Of a stretch of 64,000 bases of DNA, positions 38,515-47,874 are shown in pieces. The translations under genes were made by a program, and so were the position numbers. Origin of the DNA: an uncultured Flammeovirgaceae bacterium (GTDB taxonomy: Bacteria > Bacteroidota > Bacteroidia > Cytophagales > Cyclobacteriaceae); NCBI GenBank assembly GCA_937884755.1, contig CAKZYJ010000494.1, forward strand, positions 1 to 64,000, given 5' to 3'. The notes under the pieces are model-generated. The model was given only the letters and a program-made list of their open reading frames with translations. It was not told the origin of the DNA and did not search any database. Each line of letters starts with the position of its first letter. Position 1 is the stretch's first letter.

Positions 38515-40158
38515 TTGTTTGGTATATTTATTAAAAACCTCCTAACCTCCATGCTTAACCAGTTTCATTATGGAATCTGCTTTCTCATTCTAACACTAGT
38601 AACTGGCAGTTGTAGTCAGAAAGAGCCACCAAAGAGGCCTAACATCTTATTCGCAATTAGCGATGATCAGTCGTTTGCACATACCAGCTTTTACGGAACC
38701 TCCTGGGTGCAGACTCCGGCTTTTGATCGGGTAGCCAATGAAGGAGTTTACTTTCAGAATTGCTACGCCGGCTCCCCAGGTTGTGCTCCTTCTCGTAGTT
38801 CTATTGTTACCGGACGCTATCATTGGCAAAATGAGCAGGCGGGGCAACATGCCGCCGGTTGGCTAGCGAATTATGTACCCTTTATAGACATACTCTCGAC
38901 TAACGGGTACCATACCGGATATACTGGTAAAGGAGTAGGGCCGTTCAAATACGGCGATCCACCGCTGCGTAGTCAGAATGCTGCCGGAGAAGCCTACAAT
39001 AGTCTCGCCTACGAACCCGGAAGTGCCGATGATGAGCGCTTCGCCGAGAAAATCCGAACCACAAACTACTCCGCCAATTTCAGACAGTTTATGGAGCAAC
39101 GAGAGGCTGATACACCTTTCTTTTTCTGGTACGGAGCTTCCGAACCCCATCGGGATTACGAAAAGGACTCCTGGAAAAGGTACGGTAAGTCATTAGATAG
39201 TGTAAAGGCTCCAGCTTTTATGCCCGATACCGAAGAAATACGAGGCGACCTACTGGATTACGCGGTAGAAATTGAGTGGTTCGATCTTCATCTGGGACGA
39301 ATGATTGACTATCTAGAAGAGATAGGCGAACTGGATAATACAATCATCATCGTCACGGCTGATAATGGTATGCCGTTCCCCAGAGCTAAGGCTAACGCCT
39401 ACGAGTACGGAGTTCACGTACCCATGACAATACGCTTTCCTCAGCAATTTCCGGCCGGAAGAAAAGTAGCCAATCCCGTGAGCTTCGTAGATCTGGCACC
39501 AACTATCCTGGAACTTACCCAAACTAGTGCTGAAGGGATGCTCCCTATTAGTGGACGCAGTCTGGTTACCTTACTAAAATCTGAGCAGGAAGGTACGCTG
39601 GATATAGCGAATGACTATGTACTGGCAGGGCGAGAGCGTCATTCTTCTTCCCGTTACCAAAACTTAGGGTATCCCCAACGAATGTTGCGCCGAGGCCAGT
39701 ATTTATATATCTGGAACATGAAACCGGAACGATGGCCCGCGGGTGCTCCCCAACGTTTGCTCTCCGACTCTACCGAAGAATTACACCCTTACTACGGCAT
39801 TGATGAGGAAAGAGTACATCACTCCGATTGGGCCTTTACCGATATCGACGCGGCCCCCTCCAAGTCGTTTATTGTAGAACATCACGATGATGAAGAATAT
39901 GCAGAGTATTTTGATCTGGCAGTAGGCAAACGACCAGAGTACGAACTGTTTGACGTAGAAAAAGATCCTAACTGCTTAACCAACTTAGCCACCGATCCCG
40001 AGTTTACTGGCATAATGAGCGAACTGAACGAAATCATGCTTCAGGAGCTCACTGCTACCGAAGACCCTCGGGTGGTAGGGCCTAATCCTGAATTGTTCGA
40101 TACCTATCCCCGCTACAGTCCCATGCGATATTTTCCTAAACCCGATTGGGCGTTATAA
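38515..40158 (+). CDS. Sulfatase (Cys-type, formylglycine-dependent), lipoprotein
   Basis: RPNILFAISDDQSFAHTSFYG, GSPGCAPSRSSIVTGRYHWQ (C-x-P-x-R motif), TIIIVTADNGMPFPRAK; lipobox TGSCSQ. Confidence 0.95.
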   Translation: MFGIFIKNLLTSMLNQFHYGICFLILTLVTGSCSQKEPPKRPNILFAISDDQSFAHTSFYGTSWVQTPAFDRVANEGVYFQNCYAGSPGCAPSRSSIVTGRYHWQNEQAGQHAAGWLANYVPFIDILSTNGYHTGYTGKGVGPFKYGDPPLRSQNAAGEAYNSLAYEPGSADDERFAEKIRTTNYSANFRQFMEQREADTPFFFWYGASEPHRDYEKDSWKRYGKSLDSVKAPAFMPDTEEIRGDLLDYAVEIEWFDLHLGRMIDYLEEIGELDNTIIIVTADNGMPFPRAKANAYEYGVHVPMTIRFPQQFPAGRKVANPVSFVDLAPTILELTQTSAEGMLPISGRSLVTLLKSEQEGTLDIANDYVLAGRERHSSSRYQNLGYPQRMLRRGQYLYIWNMKPERWPAGAPQRLLSDSTEELHPYYGIDEERVHHSDWAFTDIDAAPSKSFIVEHHDDEEYAEYFDLAVGKRPEYELFDVEKDPNCLTNLATDPEFTGIMSELNEIMLQELTATEDPRVVGPNPELFDTYPRYSPMRYFPKPDWAL

Positions 40159-40181
40159 TCCAGTAGCCCACTACAGTTTAG

Positions 40182-41093
40182 TTGCCCTTTTCTTTCTCGA
40201 GTGGTTTGCGTATCTTTTCTGTACCAAACCGCCCTATGGAAAACTATCAAAATAAGACCGATCTGCTCATCTCATCTCAGGATGGCTTCTCATTATTCTA
40301 TCAAAAGTGGATACCCACCGAAAAAGTTGAACGGATCATCGTTTTTCAGCACGGACTGGGAGAACATTCCGATCGTTATCAAAACCTAATTCAGGCGTTT
40401 AGCGGTACGGGAACGGCTTTTTATGCACCAGATGCCCGAGGCCACGGCCGGAGTGGTGGTAAGCGAGGGCACGTAGCCCGCTTCCAACATTTTATCCACG
40501 ATCTTCATGATTTGATTCAGCGAGTACGGCAGGAAAACGACAATCAAAAGGTGTTTTTGCTAGGGCACTCCATGGGAGGAGCTATCGTGTTAAAGTACGC
40601 ACTCACCAAGGATTATCAGGATGGGCTTCGTGGTCTGATTGGTTCCTCACCGGGCGTTGAGCCGGTTATGGACTGGATCAAGAAAATTCAGAAGCCAGTA
40701 GCGGCTGTTCTGTCTCGAGTAGCTCCCTCCCTAACGCTGGATAATCAATTGGATGTTAACAATTTATCGCATAACGAACACGTGGTAACCGCCTACCAAG
40801 CCGATCCGTTGGTGCATTCCAAAGCTTCCACCCTGCTGGGCTACTCCCTATTCAATGTACATCACGATATTTATCGGGCAGCTTCTTCGATACAAATTCC
40901 GGTATATCTGATGCACGGCACTGCCGACCGGCTCACTAACCCCGAAGCTACGCAAAAATTCTATGAGCTTCTGGGTAGCACGGATAAAACGTTGCGTTTG
41001 TACCCCGGATTGTACCACGAAACGATGAACGAACGAGCGGAAGACCGACAACGAGTGCTAGACGAACTTAAAACCTGGGTATTAGCCCGCTAA
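40182..41093 (+). CDS. Alpha/beta hydrolase (monoacylglycerol lipase/lysophospholipase-like); start likely 40236
   Basis: IIVFQHGLGEHSDRYQNL, APDARGHGRSGGKRGHV, FLLGHSMGGAIVLKYA, LMHGTADRLTNPEAT, LYPGLYHETMNE. Confidence 0.93.
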   Translation: MPFSFSSGLRIFSVPNRPMENYQNKTDLLISSQDGFSLFYQKWIPTEKVERIIVFQHGLGEHSDRYQNLIQAFSGTGTAFYAPDARGHGRSGGKRGHVARFQHFIHDLHDLIQRVRQENDNQKVFLLGHSMGGAIVLKYALTKDYQDGLRGLIGSSPGVEPVMDWIKKIQKPVAAVLSRVAPSLTLDNQLDVNNLSHNEHVVTAYQADPLVHSKASTLLGYSLFNVHHDIYRAASSIQIPVYLMHGTADRLTNPEATQKFYELLGSTDKTLRLYPGLYHETMNERAEDRQRVLDELKTWVLAR

Positions 41094-41097
41094 TAGT

Positions 41098-42114
41098 ATG
41101 AGAAAGTGGTGGATTGCCGGAGTAATATCCTTGTTAACTATTTTTTCGGCAGTAGCAATTACTGTTTTTTTCTGGACCCAGACTCCCCACGGCACCCTAC
41201 ACTATCTGGCCGCTATCGGCCTACGCTTTATTTATGAGCCTCCCGATGTTCAAAACTACTCCCCCGCCGAGTTACGGGAAAGATATTGGCGGGAAGAGTC
41301 TACCTCTGCGGAATATCTGAACTATGTTTCTAACACAAAAGATACGATCGCTCTCACTACGGAAGGCGGTATTGTGATAAGATTATATTATCCTTCTTCA
41401 GCGAAGAATCTTCCTATCATTGTCTATTACCACGGAGGTGGGTTTGTATTCGGAACACTGAATGAGTACGATCTGCTCTGCGCCAAGTTGGCTGATAGGA
41501 CTTCAGCCTTGGTAGTATCAGTAGATTACCGGTTAGCACCCGAGCATCCTTACCCAACGGCAGCGCAAGATGCTTACGCTGCCCTGCAGTGGGTATACCA
41601 AAATGCTCCCTCAATCGGTGGTGACAGTACCCGACTGGCCGTCGCCGGCGATAGTGCCGGAGGTAATTTGGCCACCGTAGTATCGATGATGACCCGAGAT
41701 AGTAGTGAAGCATTCGTAGATTATCAGGTGATGCTGTATCCGGCTACTCAGTCGATAGACTTAACCACTGTATCTCACCAAAATTTCGGCGAAGACTACG
41801 GAATCACTACTCGGCAGATTGACTGGTATATTGAACAGTATCTTCCCGATGAATCGGATCGGTACGAAGCCTACGCTTCCCCACTGCTAGCCGAAGATCT
41901 AAGCAGCCTTCCTCCGGCTTTGGTAGTACTGGCCGGGTTTGACCCACTAAAAACCGAAGGTGAGCAGTATGCTAAGAAACTTCAGGCCACGGGCGTACCA
42001 GTCAGATTGCTAACTTATGAAAGTATGATCCACGGTTTTGCTAATATTCCTGAGTTTCCTCAATCGGAAGAGTTACTAGATGAGATAGCAAGTGCTTTAG
42101 AGGCGGTATTCTAA
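41098..42114 (+). CDS. Alpha/beta hydrolase, HSL family
   Basis: IVYYHGGGFVFGTLNEYD, VSVDYRLAPEHPYPTAAQDAYAALQWV, LAVAGDSAGGNLATV, SMIHGFANIP. Confidence 0.94.
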   Translation: MRKWWIAGVISLLTIFSAVAITVFFWTQTPHGTLHYLAAIGLRFIYEPPDVQNYSPAELRERYWREESTSAEYLNYVSNTKDTIALTTEGGIVIRLYYPSSAKNLPIIVYYHGGGFVFGTLNEYDLLCAKLADRTSALVVSVDYRLAPEHPYPTAAQDAYAALQWVYQNAPSIGGDSTRLAVAGDSAGGNLATVVSMMTRDSSEAFVDYQVMLYPATQSIDLTTVSHQNFGEDYGITTRQIDWYIEQYLPDESDRYEAYASPLLAEDLSSLPPALVVLAGFDPLKTEGEQYAKKLQATGVPVRLLTYESMIHGFANIPEFPQSEELLDEIASALEAVF

Positions 42115-42494
42115 TTTTCAGCTAGTTGAGCTTGGGATGACGATACTTGGATTTGGGTCAGGTAGAAATAGAGTATACGCGAGAGGATCAGAATGAACAA
42201 GCCGTAGGCGGTGGTAATAAAACTTACTTTTAATCCTCCTGCTAACATTGCTGTAGAAATATCTCCAGCAGCCTCTACATAATCAAATGCTTGTATCAGT
42301 CCGATAACCTGGGCAAAAAGACCCAGAAAGAAGCAGAACAGCCCAATCTGCTTAATCGCTGATGCTGACCAGGAAGTGGGAGTGGACCGGGTGATGAGGT
42401 GCCGCACGAACAAACCAATCATAACCAGACCCAATAAACTCAGCGTAAGCATGTATCCGAGTCCTCCCTCAAAGTGCCATTCAATAATTTTCAT
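42111..42494 (-). CDS. MotA/TolQ/ExbB proton channel family-like small membrane protein
   Basis: 127 aa with TM helices; GLFAQVIGLIQAFDYVEAAGDISTAMLAGGLKVSFITTAYGLFILILSRILYFYL resembles the ExbB/TolQ core. Confidence 0.7.
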   Translation of the reverse strand: MKIIEWHFEGGLGYMLTLSLLGLVMIGLFVRHLITRSTPTSWSASAIKQIGLFCFFLGLFAQVIGLIQAFDYVEAAGDISTAMLAGGLKVSFITTAYGLFILILSRILYFYLTQIQVSSSQAQLAEN

Positions 42495-42705
42495 AACGTA
42501 TTAGTGATGAGTGAAACATACCCCAATCGTACACTAAATATATCAACATCCGAAGAAACATCGGTGGATACCCGGAAACCGACGACAAACTACTTTTAAC
42601 GGTAGGTATTCCTCTTACTTCAGTCTGGAAAGTATTCTGACTGCACTATCCGGTCAAGTAACGACGGTTTCGGCGCAGCCAGCCAAAAAATAGTATTTTG
42701 GAGTT

Positions 42706-43755
42706 ATGGTTGCCAGACGCACTCCGTATGTTTTAATTCAGGTTGTTTTCTGGATACTGTTGCTGCTATTTAGCATTTATTACCTCGGACGGGAGGAGCA
42801 GCGGTACGCTGAGGGAGTAATCGTAAGCCTGCTGTATTTACCGGTGGTAGCCGCTACGGCTTATTTTATTTCCCGTTATCTTATTCCCCGCTATCTGCTT
42901 CAGGAAAGGTTTGTCCTCTTCTCTATCTATCTGCTCTACACCTTTATAGGCTCAGTTTACGCCTCACTGATGGTGATTATCACTAGCCTAATTGGGCTGG
43001 CCAATTTTGACTACAGCAATCTGCTGACCCCTATTCGCAACATCACCTCATTCATCGGTATTATCCACTTCTTCATTGTCCTGTTTGTCGCTATCAGCGT
43101 GACCGAGCAGTGGCATACTATGCAGCAAAGATATCTGCTGGCCCTGCAAGAGAAAAGTCAGGCTGAGCTGCGCTTTCTGAAAACTCAACTGCACCCCCAC
43201 TTTTTATTCAATACTCTCAATAACCTGTACTACCTCACATTGAATAAGTCTGACCAGGCTCCCGAGGTAGTGCTAAAATTAAGTCAGCTACTCGATTATG
43301 TGTTACAGCAGGGTAAAGAAGCCTGGGTAAGTCTGGCGGAGGAATGCGAGCGCATGCGCGATTTCGTCTACCTGGAATCGCTACGCTACCAGGATCGGTT
43401 AAAGTTAGAAATTGCTACAGATGAAGGATTGGAAAACTGGAAATTTCCTCCGCTGCTGTTAATCACACTGGTAGAAAACAGCTTTAAACACGGATTGAAA
43501 CAAACCCGAGGACCAGCATCCATTCGGGTGCAGGTTAACATTGAGGACGAAACATTGGCGATTACTGTAAAGAACTCGCAGTCTAAGTCCACTAAGAAGG
43601 TTACGACCCGTGGTATCGGACTGCCCAATATTCAGCGTCAGCTTGACCATCTGTATTCCGACGACTATCGTTTGTCACTCCATGACCTTCCGGAGTCGTT
43701 TACTGTCTATTTAACCCTTCCTGCTTATGCCTACCATCAAATGTCTGATTGCTGA
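42706..43755 (+). CDS. LytS/YehU-type sensor histidine kinase
   Basis: Four-TM N-terminus; LRFLKTQLHPHFLFNTLNNLYYLTL (His_kinase PF06580 motif), PPLLLITLVENSFKHGL. Confidence 0.94.
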   Translation: MVARRTPYVLIQVVFWILLLLFSIYYLGREEQRYAEGVIVSLLYLPVVAATAYFISRYLIPRYLLQERFVLFSIYLLYTFIGSVYASLMVIITSLIGLANFDYSNLLTPIRNITSFIGIIHFFIVLFVAISVTEQWHTMQQRYLLALQEKSQAELRFLKTQLHPHFLFNTLNNLYYLTLNKSDQAPEVVLKLSQLLDYVLQQGKEAWVSLAEECERMRDFVYLESLRYQDRLKLEIATDEGLENWKFPPLLLITLVENSFKHGLKQTRGPASIRVQVNIEDETLAITVKNSQSKSTKKVTTRGIGLPNIQRQLDHLYSDDYRLSLHDLPESFTVYLTLPAYAYHQMSDC

Positions 43756-44428
43756 CGACGAGCCCTATGCCCGGCAACTTATTGTGGATTACGCCCGGCG
43801 GGTTCCCTTTCTGGAGGTGGTAGCCACCTGCCGGGATGCTTGGGAGGTAGCCGAACGGTTAGAAAAAGAGAGCGTCGATTTACTATTACTGGATATTGAA
43901 ATGCCCGAGTGGGATGGAATATCACTGCTAAAAACCTGTGAATCGGCTCCCCGAGCGATCCTGATTACCGCTCATCGCGATTATGCCGTACAAGCCTTTG
44001 ATCTGGAGGTGGTAGATTACCTGTTGAAACCGGTGAGCTTCGAGCGCTTCCTGAAAGCTATCTATCGCTTTCGTAAGCAGCACGCAACCAGTTTTGACCA
44101 ACGGCCTCACCCCGAGAATTCTGCGCTATTTCTAAAACAAAACCGCCAGATGGTGCGGGTAGATTTTTCTGACATCAGCTACCTGGAGGTGATGGGAGAT
44201 TATGTAAAAGTGATTCCGAAAACCGGCGACCCCATTGTTTCTAAGATCACCCTGAAAGAGGTACTCAGCAAACTGTCCGAAGAGGCCTTCTTGCAAATCC
44301 ACCGTTCCTTTGTGGTAGCCAAAAGCGAAGTGGAAGCGATTACCACCGATAAAGTAAAAGTAGGCGATCAATGGCTGGCAGTGAGCCGCCCCTTTCGTGA
44401 TCAGGTACGACAATTGTGGAATGGCTAG
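43727..44428 (+). CDS. LytTR-type response regulator
   Basis: CLIADDEPYARQLIVDYARR, VDLLLLDIEMPEWDGISLL, LLKPVSFERFLKAI; C-terminal LytTR VRVDFSDISYLEVMGDYVKV...FLQIHRSFVV. Confidence 0.95.
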   Translation: MPTIKCLIADDEPYARQLIVDYARRVPFLEVVATCRDAWEVAERLEKESVDLLLLDIEMPEWDGISLLKTCESAPRAILITAHRDYAVQAFDLEVVDYLLKPVSFERFLKAIYRFRKQHATSFDQRPHPENSALFLKQNRQMVRVDFSDISYLEVMGDYVKVIPKTGDPIVSKITLKEVLSKLSEEAFLQIHRSFVVAKSEVEAITTDKVKVGDQWLAVSRPFRDQVRQLWNG

Positions 44429-44429
44429 T

Positions 44430-44795
44430 TCATATCCACTCCTGATCGTTGGTCGTTTTTTCGTGTTCTACTTCGCCGGTATGTTTCGTTGAGATAGGCT
44501 CAATGAGCATGAGCCAGACTTCCTCACCGTTGGTGCGGGGCAAGTGCTCCACTCCCTTAGGCACCACCAGTATTTCTCCTTCGTGTACTTCCACCGTTTT
44601 ATCCCGAAAATCCATATACAGCGTGCCCTTCTGAACGATGAACAACTCGTCTTCGTCGGCATGGCTGTGCCAGACTAGTTCATCTTTTACTTTAGCGAGC
44701 TTGATATACTGACCGTTTAGCTCCCCAATAATTTTGGGGGTCCAGTGCTCCTGGAATTTGCTAAACTTATCGTGTAGATTAATTTTATTCATCAC
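44430..44795 (-). CDS. Cupin-domain protein
   Basis: WHSHADEDELFIVQKGTLYMDFRDKTVEVHEGEILVVPKGVEHLP. Confidence 0.92.
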   Translation of the reverse strand: MMNKINLHDKFSKFQEHWTPKIIGELNGQYIKLAKVKDELVWHSHADEDELFIVQKGTLYMDFRDKTVEVHEGEILVVPKGVEHLPRTNGEEVWLMLIEPISTKHTGEVEHEKTTNDQEWI

Positions 44796-44802
44796 GCTGT
44801 TA

Positions 44803-45147
44803 TTATCCTCCGGCCGGTTTAGCCGCGTAACCCTGTTTCTGCAAATAGGCCACTACCTTATCGCGCTGGTCACCTTGAATCAGAATTTCTCTCTCCTTGG
44901 TGCTACCACCTACACCACAGTGACTTTTTAGTTTTTTACCCAAATCTTTCAAATCATCGTCCGAACCAACGAAGTCGCGGACTACGGTAACTCGCTTACC
45001 GCCTCCCTTACTTTCGCGCCACACCCGCAGCTTCTGCTCGCCGAGTGGCAACGTCTCTTCCTGATTGGGTTCATCCGACTCGTATGAGTAATCCGGGTTG
45101 GTAGAGTATACAATTCCGCTTTGATTTCTTTTATTCTTTCGGCCCAT
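44803..45147 (-). CDS. SUI1/YciH family translation initiation factor-like protein
   Basis: RVWRESKGGGKRVTVVRDFVGSDDDLKDLGKKLKSHCGVGGSTKEREILIQGDQRDKVVAYLQKQGY. Confidence 0.93.
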   Translation of the reverse strand: MGRKNKRNQSGIVYSTNPDYSYESDEPNQEETLPLGEQKLRVWRESKGGGKRVTVVRDFVGSDDDLKDLGKKLKSHCGVGGSTKEREILIQGDQRDKVVAYLQKQGYAAKPAGG

Positions 45148-45245
45148 GTAAAAAATTGATTGAATGAAAAAACTGTGCTACTCAAACAGCACTAAACAAA
45201 GTTAGCGATATTAGCTATGCTTCCTAAACGTAATTTTTGATAATT

Positions 45246-45986
45246 CTATTTGGCAGTTTCGTATTTCCACCCCATCAAATTCATCATCCGGCAGAATTCT
45301 GTTTGTAACGAGGCTTCAACTAAAATTTTCTGTTGGGTTACCGGATGGGTAAACCGAAGCGATTCCGCGTGCAGCAGCATGGTTTCCATTTGCCAGCGCT
45401 CTTTGAACAGCCGGTTCTGCTTATTGCAGCCGTGCGGCCGGTCACCGATAATCGGGTGACGGATGTGGTTGAAGTGCTTGCGAATTTGGTGCTGCCGACC
45501 GGTACGCGGCTTTACTGCTACCAGCGAATAACGGGAGGTAGGGTGCTTACCGAATGACACGGGTAGTTCAGCCCGTTCTAGGGTTTGGTACTCGGTGAAT
45601 GCCTCCTGAAGCTTACCATCATCCCGGCGTAGCGGATAGTCAATCTCGCCTTTATCTTCGGTGTGGCCCCGGACAATCGCCAGATATCGTTTCTCTACTT
45701 CGTTGTTCATAAACTGAGTTTGAAGAGCCGTCAGCACCGGCGAACTCAAGGCAAATAACAGCACTCCCCCGGTTTTCCGATCAATACGGTGAGCGGGGTA
45801 GACTGGCTGACCGAGTTGATCGCGCAGCAGTTGCAATGCCACCTCACTCACATCCTTAGCAATACGACTACGATGCACCAACAACCCATGCGGCTTACTA
45901 ATCGCCACTAAATCCGAATCCTGATAAATAATTGGTAACACAGTGGTAAAGGTAGCTGATTTAGAACAGAAGATTTCTTTTGCCAA
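45246..45986 (-). CDS. truC: tRNA pseudouridine synthase C-like (RluA family)
   Basis: VAISKPHGLLVHRS, YPAHRIDRKTGGVLLFA, VAVKPRTGRQHQIRKHFNHIRHPIIGDRPHGCNKQNR. Confidence 0.92.
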   Translation of the reverse strand: MAKEIFCSKSATFTTVLPIIYQDSDLVAISKPHGLLVHRSRIAKDVSEVALQLLRDQLGQPVYPAHRIDRKTGGVLLFALSSPVLTALQTQFMNNEVEKRYLAIVRGHTEDKGEIDYPLRRDDGKLQEAFTEYQTLERAELPVSFGKHPTSRYSLVAVKPRTGRQHQIRKHFNHIRHPIIGDRPHGCNKQNRLFKERWQMETMLLHAESLRFTHPVTQQKILVEASLQTEFCRMMNLMGWKYETAK

Positions 45987-46070
45987 GAGAGTCTATCCTT
46001 TATAAGAGAATTTTTAACTTGCTTTATTGGTGAGGTTAGTCTCACTTGTAATTCGCTCTCAGTATAGATT

Positions 46071-47831
46071 ATGGAAAGTAACTTCAGAATATCGCCTCGC
46101 ATTCTCGAGCACTTAGGTGTATCAGCATATACGAGCCTAAAAAAGTGTCTCGCTGAGCTTTGTAGCAATTGTTACGACGCTGACGCAGAACATATTGAAA
46201 TCACACTACCAGATGATTTTCAAGGCAACGCAAGTATAATCATCAAGGATGACGGCATCGGAATGTCGTCTAAAGATATTGAAGAAAAATACCTGTTTAT
46301 TGGCTATAACAGACGTGAGGTTAATGACAACGATAAATCGTTTAGAAAGAACCGACCAGTGATTGGAAATAAAGGAATAGGAAAATTAGCTGGTTTCGGA
46401 GTTGCAAATACTATCAAAATAGTAACTATTAAAGATGGCGGGAAGTCTGAATTAACACTCCATAAACGTATCTTTGATAATTTTGAAACACTTGCTGAGT
46501 GTAAAATTCCAATTAATGTCTCGAGTACAACTGAAGAACCTGGAACGACTTTAGAACTATCTAATCTTTCTGTAAAGCTCAAACCTATAGAAGCAAATCA
46601 ATTACGCAGACACCTGTTCAAAACTCTACCAAATGTTCCTGATTTTCTGATCAGAGTAAATGGAACACCCTGTTCAGCAGATGATGTTTTAGGCACTAAA
46701 TATCCAATTAAACATACAATAGATGGAATTGGCACCATAACAGGCTATTACATTATTGCGAATACCCGGCAGAAAAATCCTGGGTTAGTAGTCAGAGTCA
46801 GAAAGAGAGCTGTAACTGAACCAAGCTTATTTGGTCTAGAAGCAAGAAGTCACTTTTCGTTTTCAGCCGAAAAGATCGTTGGTGAGATTGAAGCCGATTT
46901 TCTTGACCCATACATAAACACTAGCCGAGATGATTTTTTAGAAGAAATAGAAGAGGTTCAAGTCTTTAAGCTTTATCTAAGAGATTTTTTCAAAGAAATT
47001 ATAGATGGGATTGAAAAAGAAGCAGAAGGAAAAAGAACTAGAAAGTTAATTGAAGTACCTGATGTTCAAGAGAAACTATCGAAACTTCCTCCTCACATTA
47101 GAAACAAAGCGAAAAAAGTCATTGAGGGTGTTGTTTTGAAATTAAAGACCGCTAGTGATGAAGAGGTAAATGAATTGGTAGATTGGATTATCAGATATTT
47201 TGATTCAAATGTTTTGAGAGAGCTTATGAATTCCATAATGCAAGCAGAAGTCAACGATGTCGAAAGATTATCTGCCTTGATTAGTGAATGGGGTTTAAAA
47301 CAGATGAATAATGTTACAGAAATTATTAAGGAGCAGATAGACATAATTAAAAAACTGGAAGAATTAATTGATAGTGACAAAGCTCTTGAAATAGAAGTAC
47401 ACAAACTCATTGAGGGAAATTTATGGCTTGTTAAGGAAGGTCTAGAACTATGGGCTAGTGATAAGCCATTAAAAAGAGTCTTGGATAACCATTTTGATAA
47501 GCTGTATAAAGACAACCAAGACGAAAGACCTGATTTGATTTGTCGCTCTAGGGACTCAGGTAATCAGGCAGTGATTATGGAGTTCAAAAGGCCTAGAGTA
47601 AAGATCAAAATGGATCACATAACACAGGCACTAACTTATGAGAGTATAATAAAGGCTCACAGACCTAATATTACTTTTGAAACTTATGTGATGGGACGTG
47701 AATACAATCCTGATGTAATGGCAAGTAAAGACAAACTTGCAAAAGGAGACTTATTTCTGTGGAGCTTCAGTGAATTGCTTCAAAGAACACGTTCTAGATT
47801 TGAACAGATATTGGAAATATTAAACAAATAG
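46071..47831 (+). CDS. GHKL/HSP90-MORC-like ATPase with C-terminal PD-(D/E)XK (Shedu/DUF4263-like) nuclease domain
   Basis: N-box ELCSNCYDADA, IKDDGIGMSSKDIEEKYLFIGYNRR, GNKGIGKLAGFG; C-terminal EVHKLIEGNLWLVKEG...RPDLICRSRDSGNQAVIMEFKRPRVKI (D...ExK). Confidence 0.85.
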   Translation: MESNFRISPRILEHLGVSAYTSLKKCLAELCSNCYDADAEHIEITLPDDFQGNASIIIKDDGIGMSSKDIEEKYLFIGYNRREVNDNDKSFRKNRPVIGNKGIGKLAGFGVANTIKIVTIKDGGKSELTLHKRIFDNFETLAECKIPINVSSTTEEPGTTLELSNLSVKLKPIEANQLRRHLFKTLPNVPDFLIRVNGTPCSADDVLGTKYPIKHTIDGIGTITGYYIIANTRQKNPGLVVRVRKRAVTEPSLFGLEARSHFSFSAEKIVGEIEADFLDPYINTSRDDFLEEIEEVQVFKLYLRDFFKEIIDGIEKEAEGKRTRKLIEVPDVQEKLSKLPPHIRNKAKKVIEGVVLKLKTASDEEVNELVDWIIRYFDSNVLRELMNSIMQAEVNDVERLSALISEWGLKQMNNVTEIIKEQIDIIKKLEELIDSDKALEIEVHKLIEGNLWLVKEGLELWASDKPLKRVLDNHFDKLYKDNQDERPDLICRSRDSGNQAVIMEFKRPRVKIKMDHITQALTYESIIKAHRPNITFETYVMGREYNPDVMASKDKLAKGDLFLWSFSELLQRTRSRFEQILEILNK

Positions 47832-47874
47832 ATACTATTCAAAACATTAGTCACAAAACTGTTAGCCATTAAAC

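Noticed and set aside
38515-40158. Sulfatase without a visible maturase (anSME) considered as an anomaly
   Set aside because: Sulfatase maturases are commonly encoded elsewhere in the genome; absence from this window is uninformative.
45908-46168. 86-aa minus-strand ORF spanning the truC/GHKL ATPase gap
   Set aside because: Overlaps both neighbouring genes and has no domain signal; the intergenic interval more likely holds divergent promoters.
47093-47515. 140-aa minus-strand ORF inside the GHKL ATPase gene
   Set aside because: Ser/Leu-rich reverse complement of a Lys/Glu-rich helical region; typical antisense artefact.
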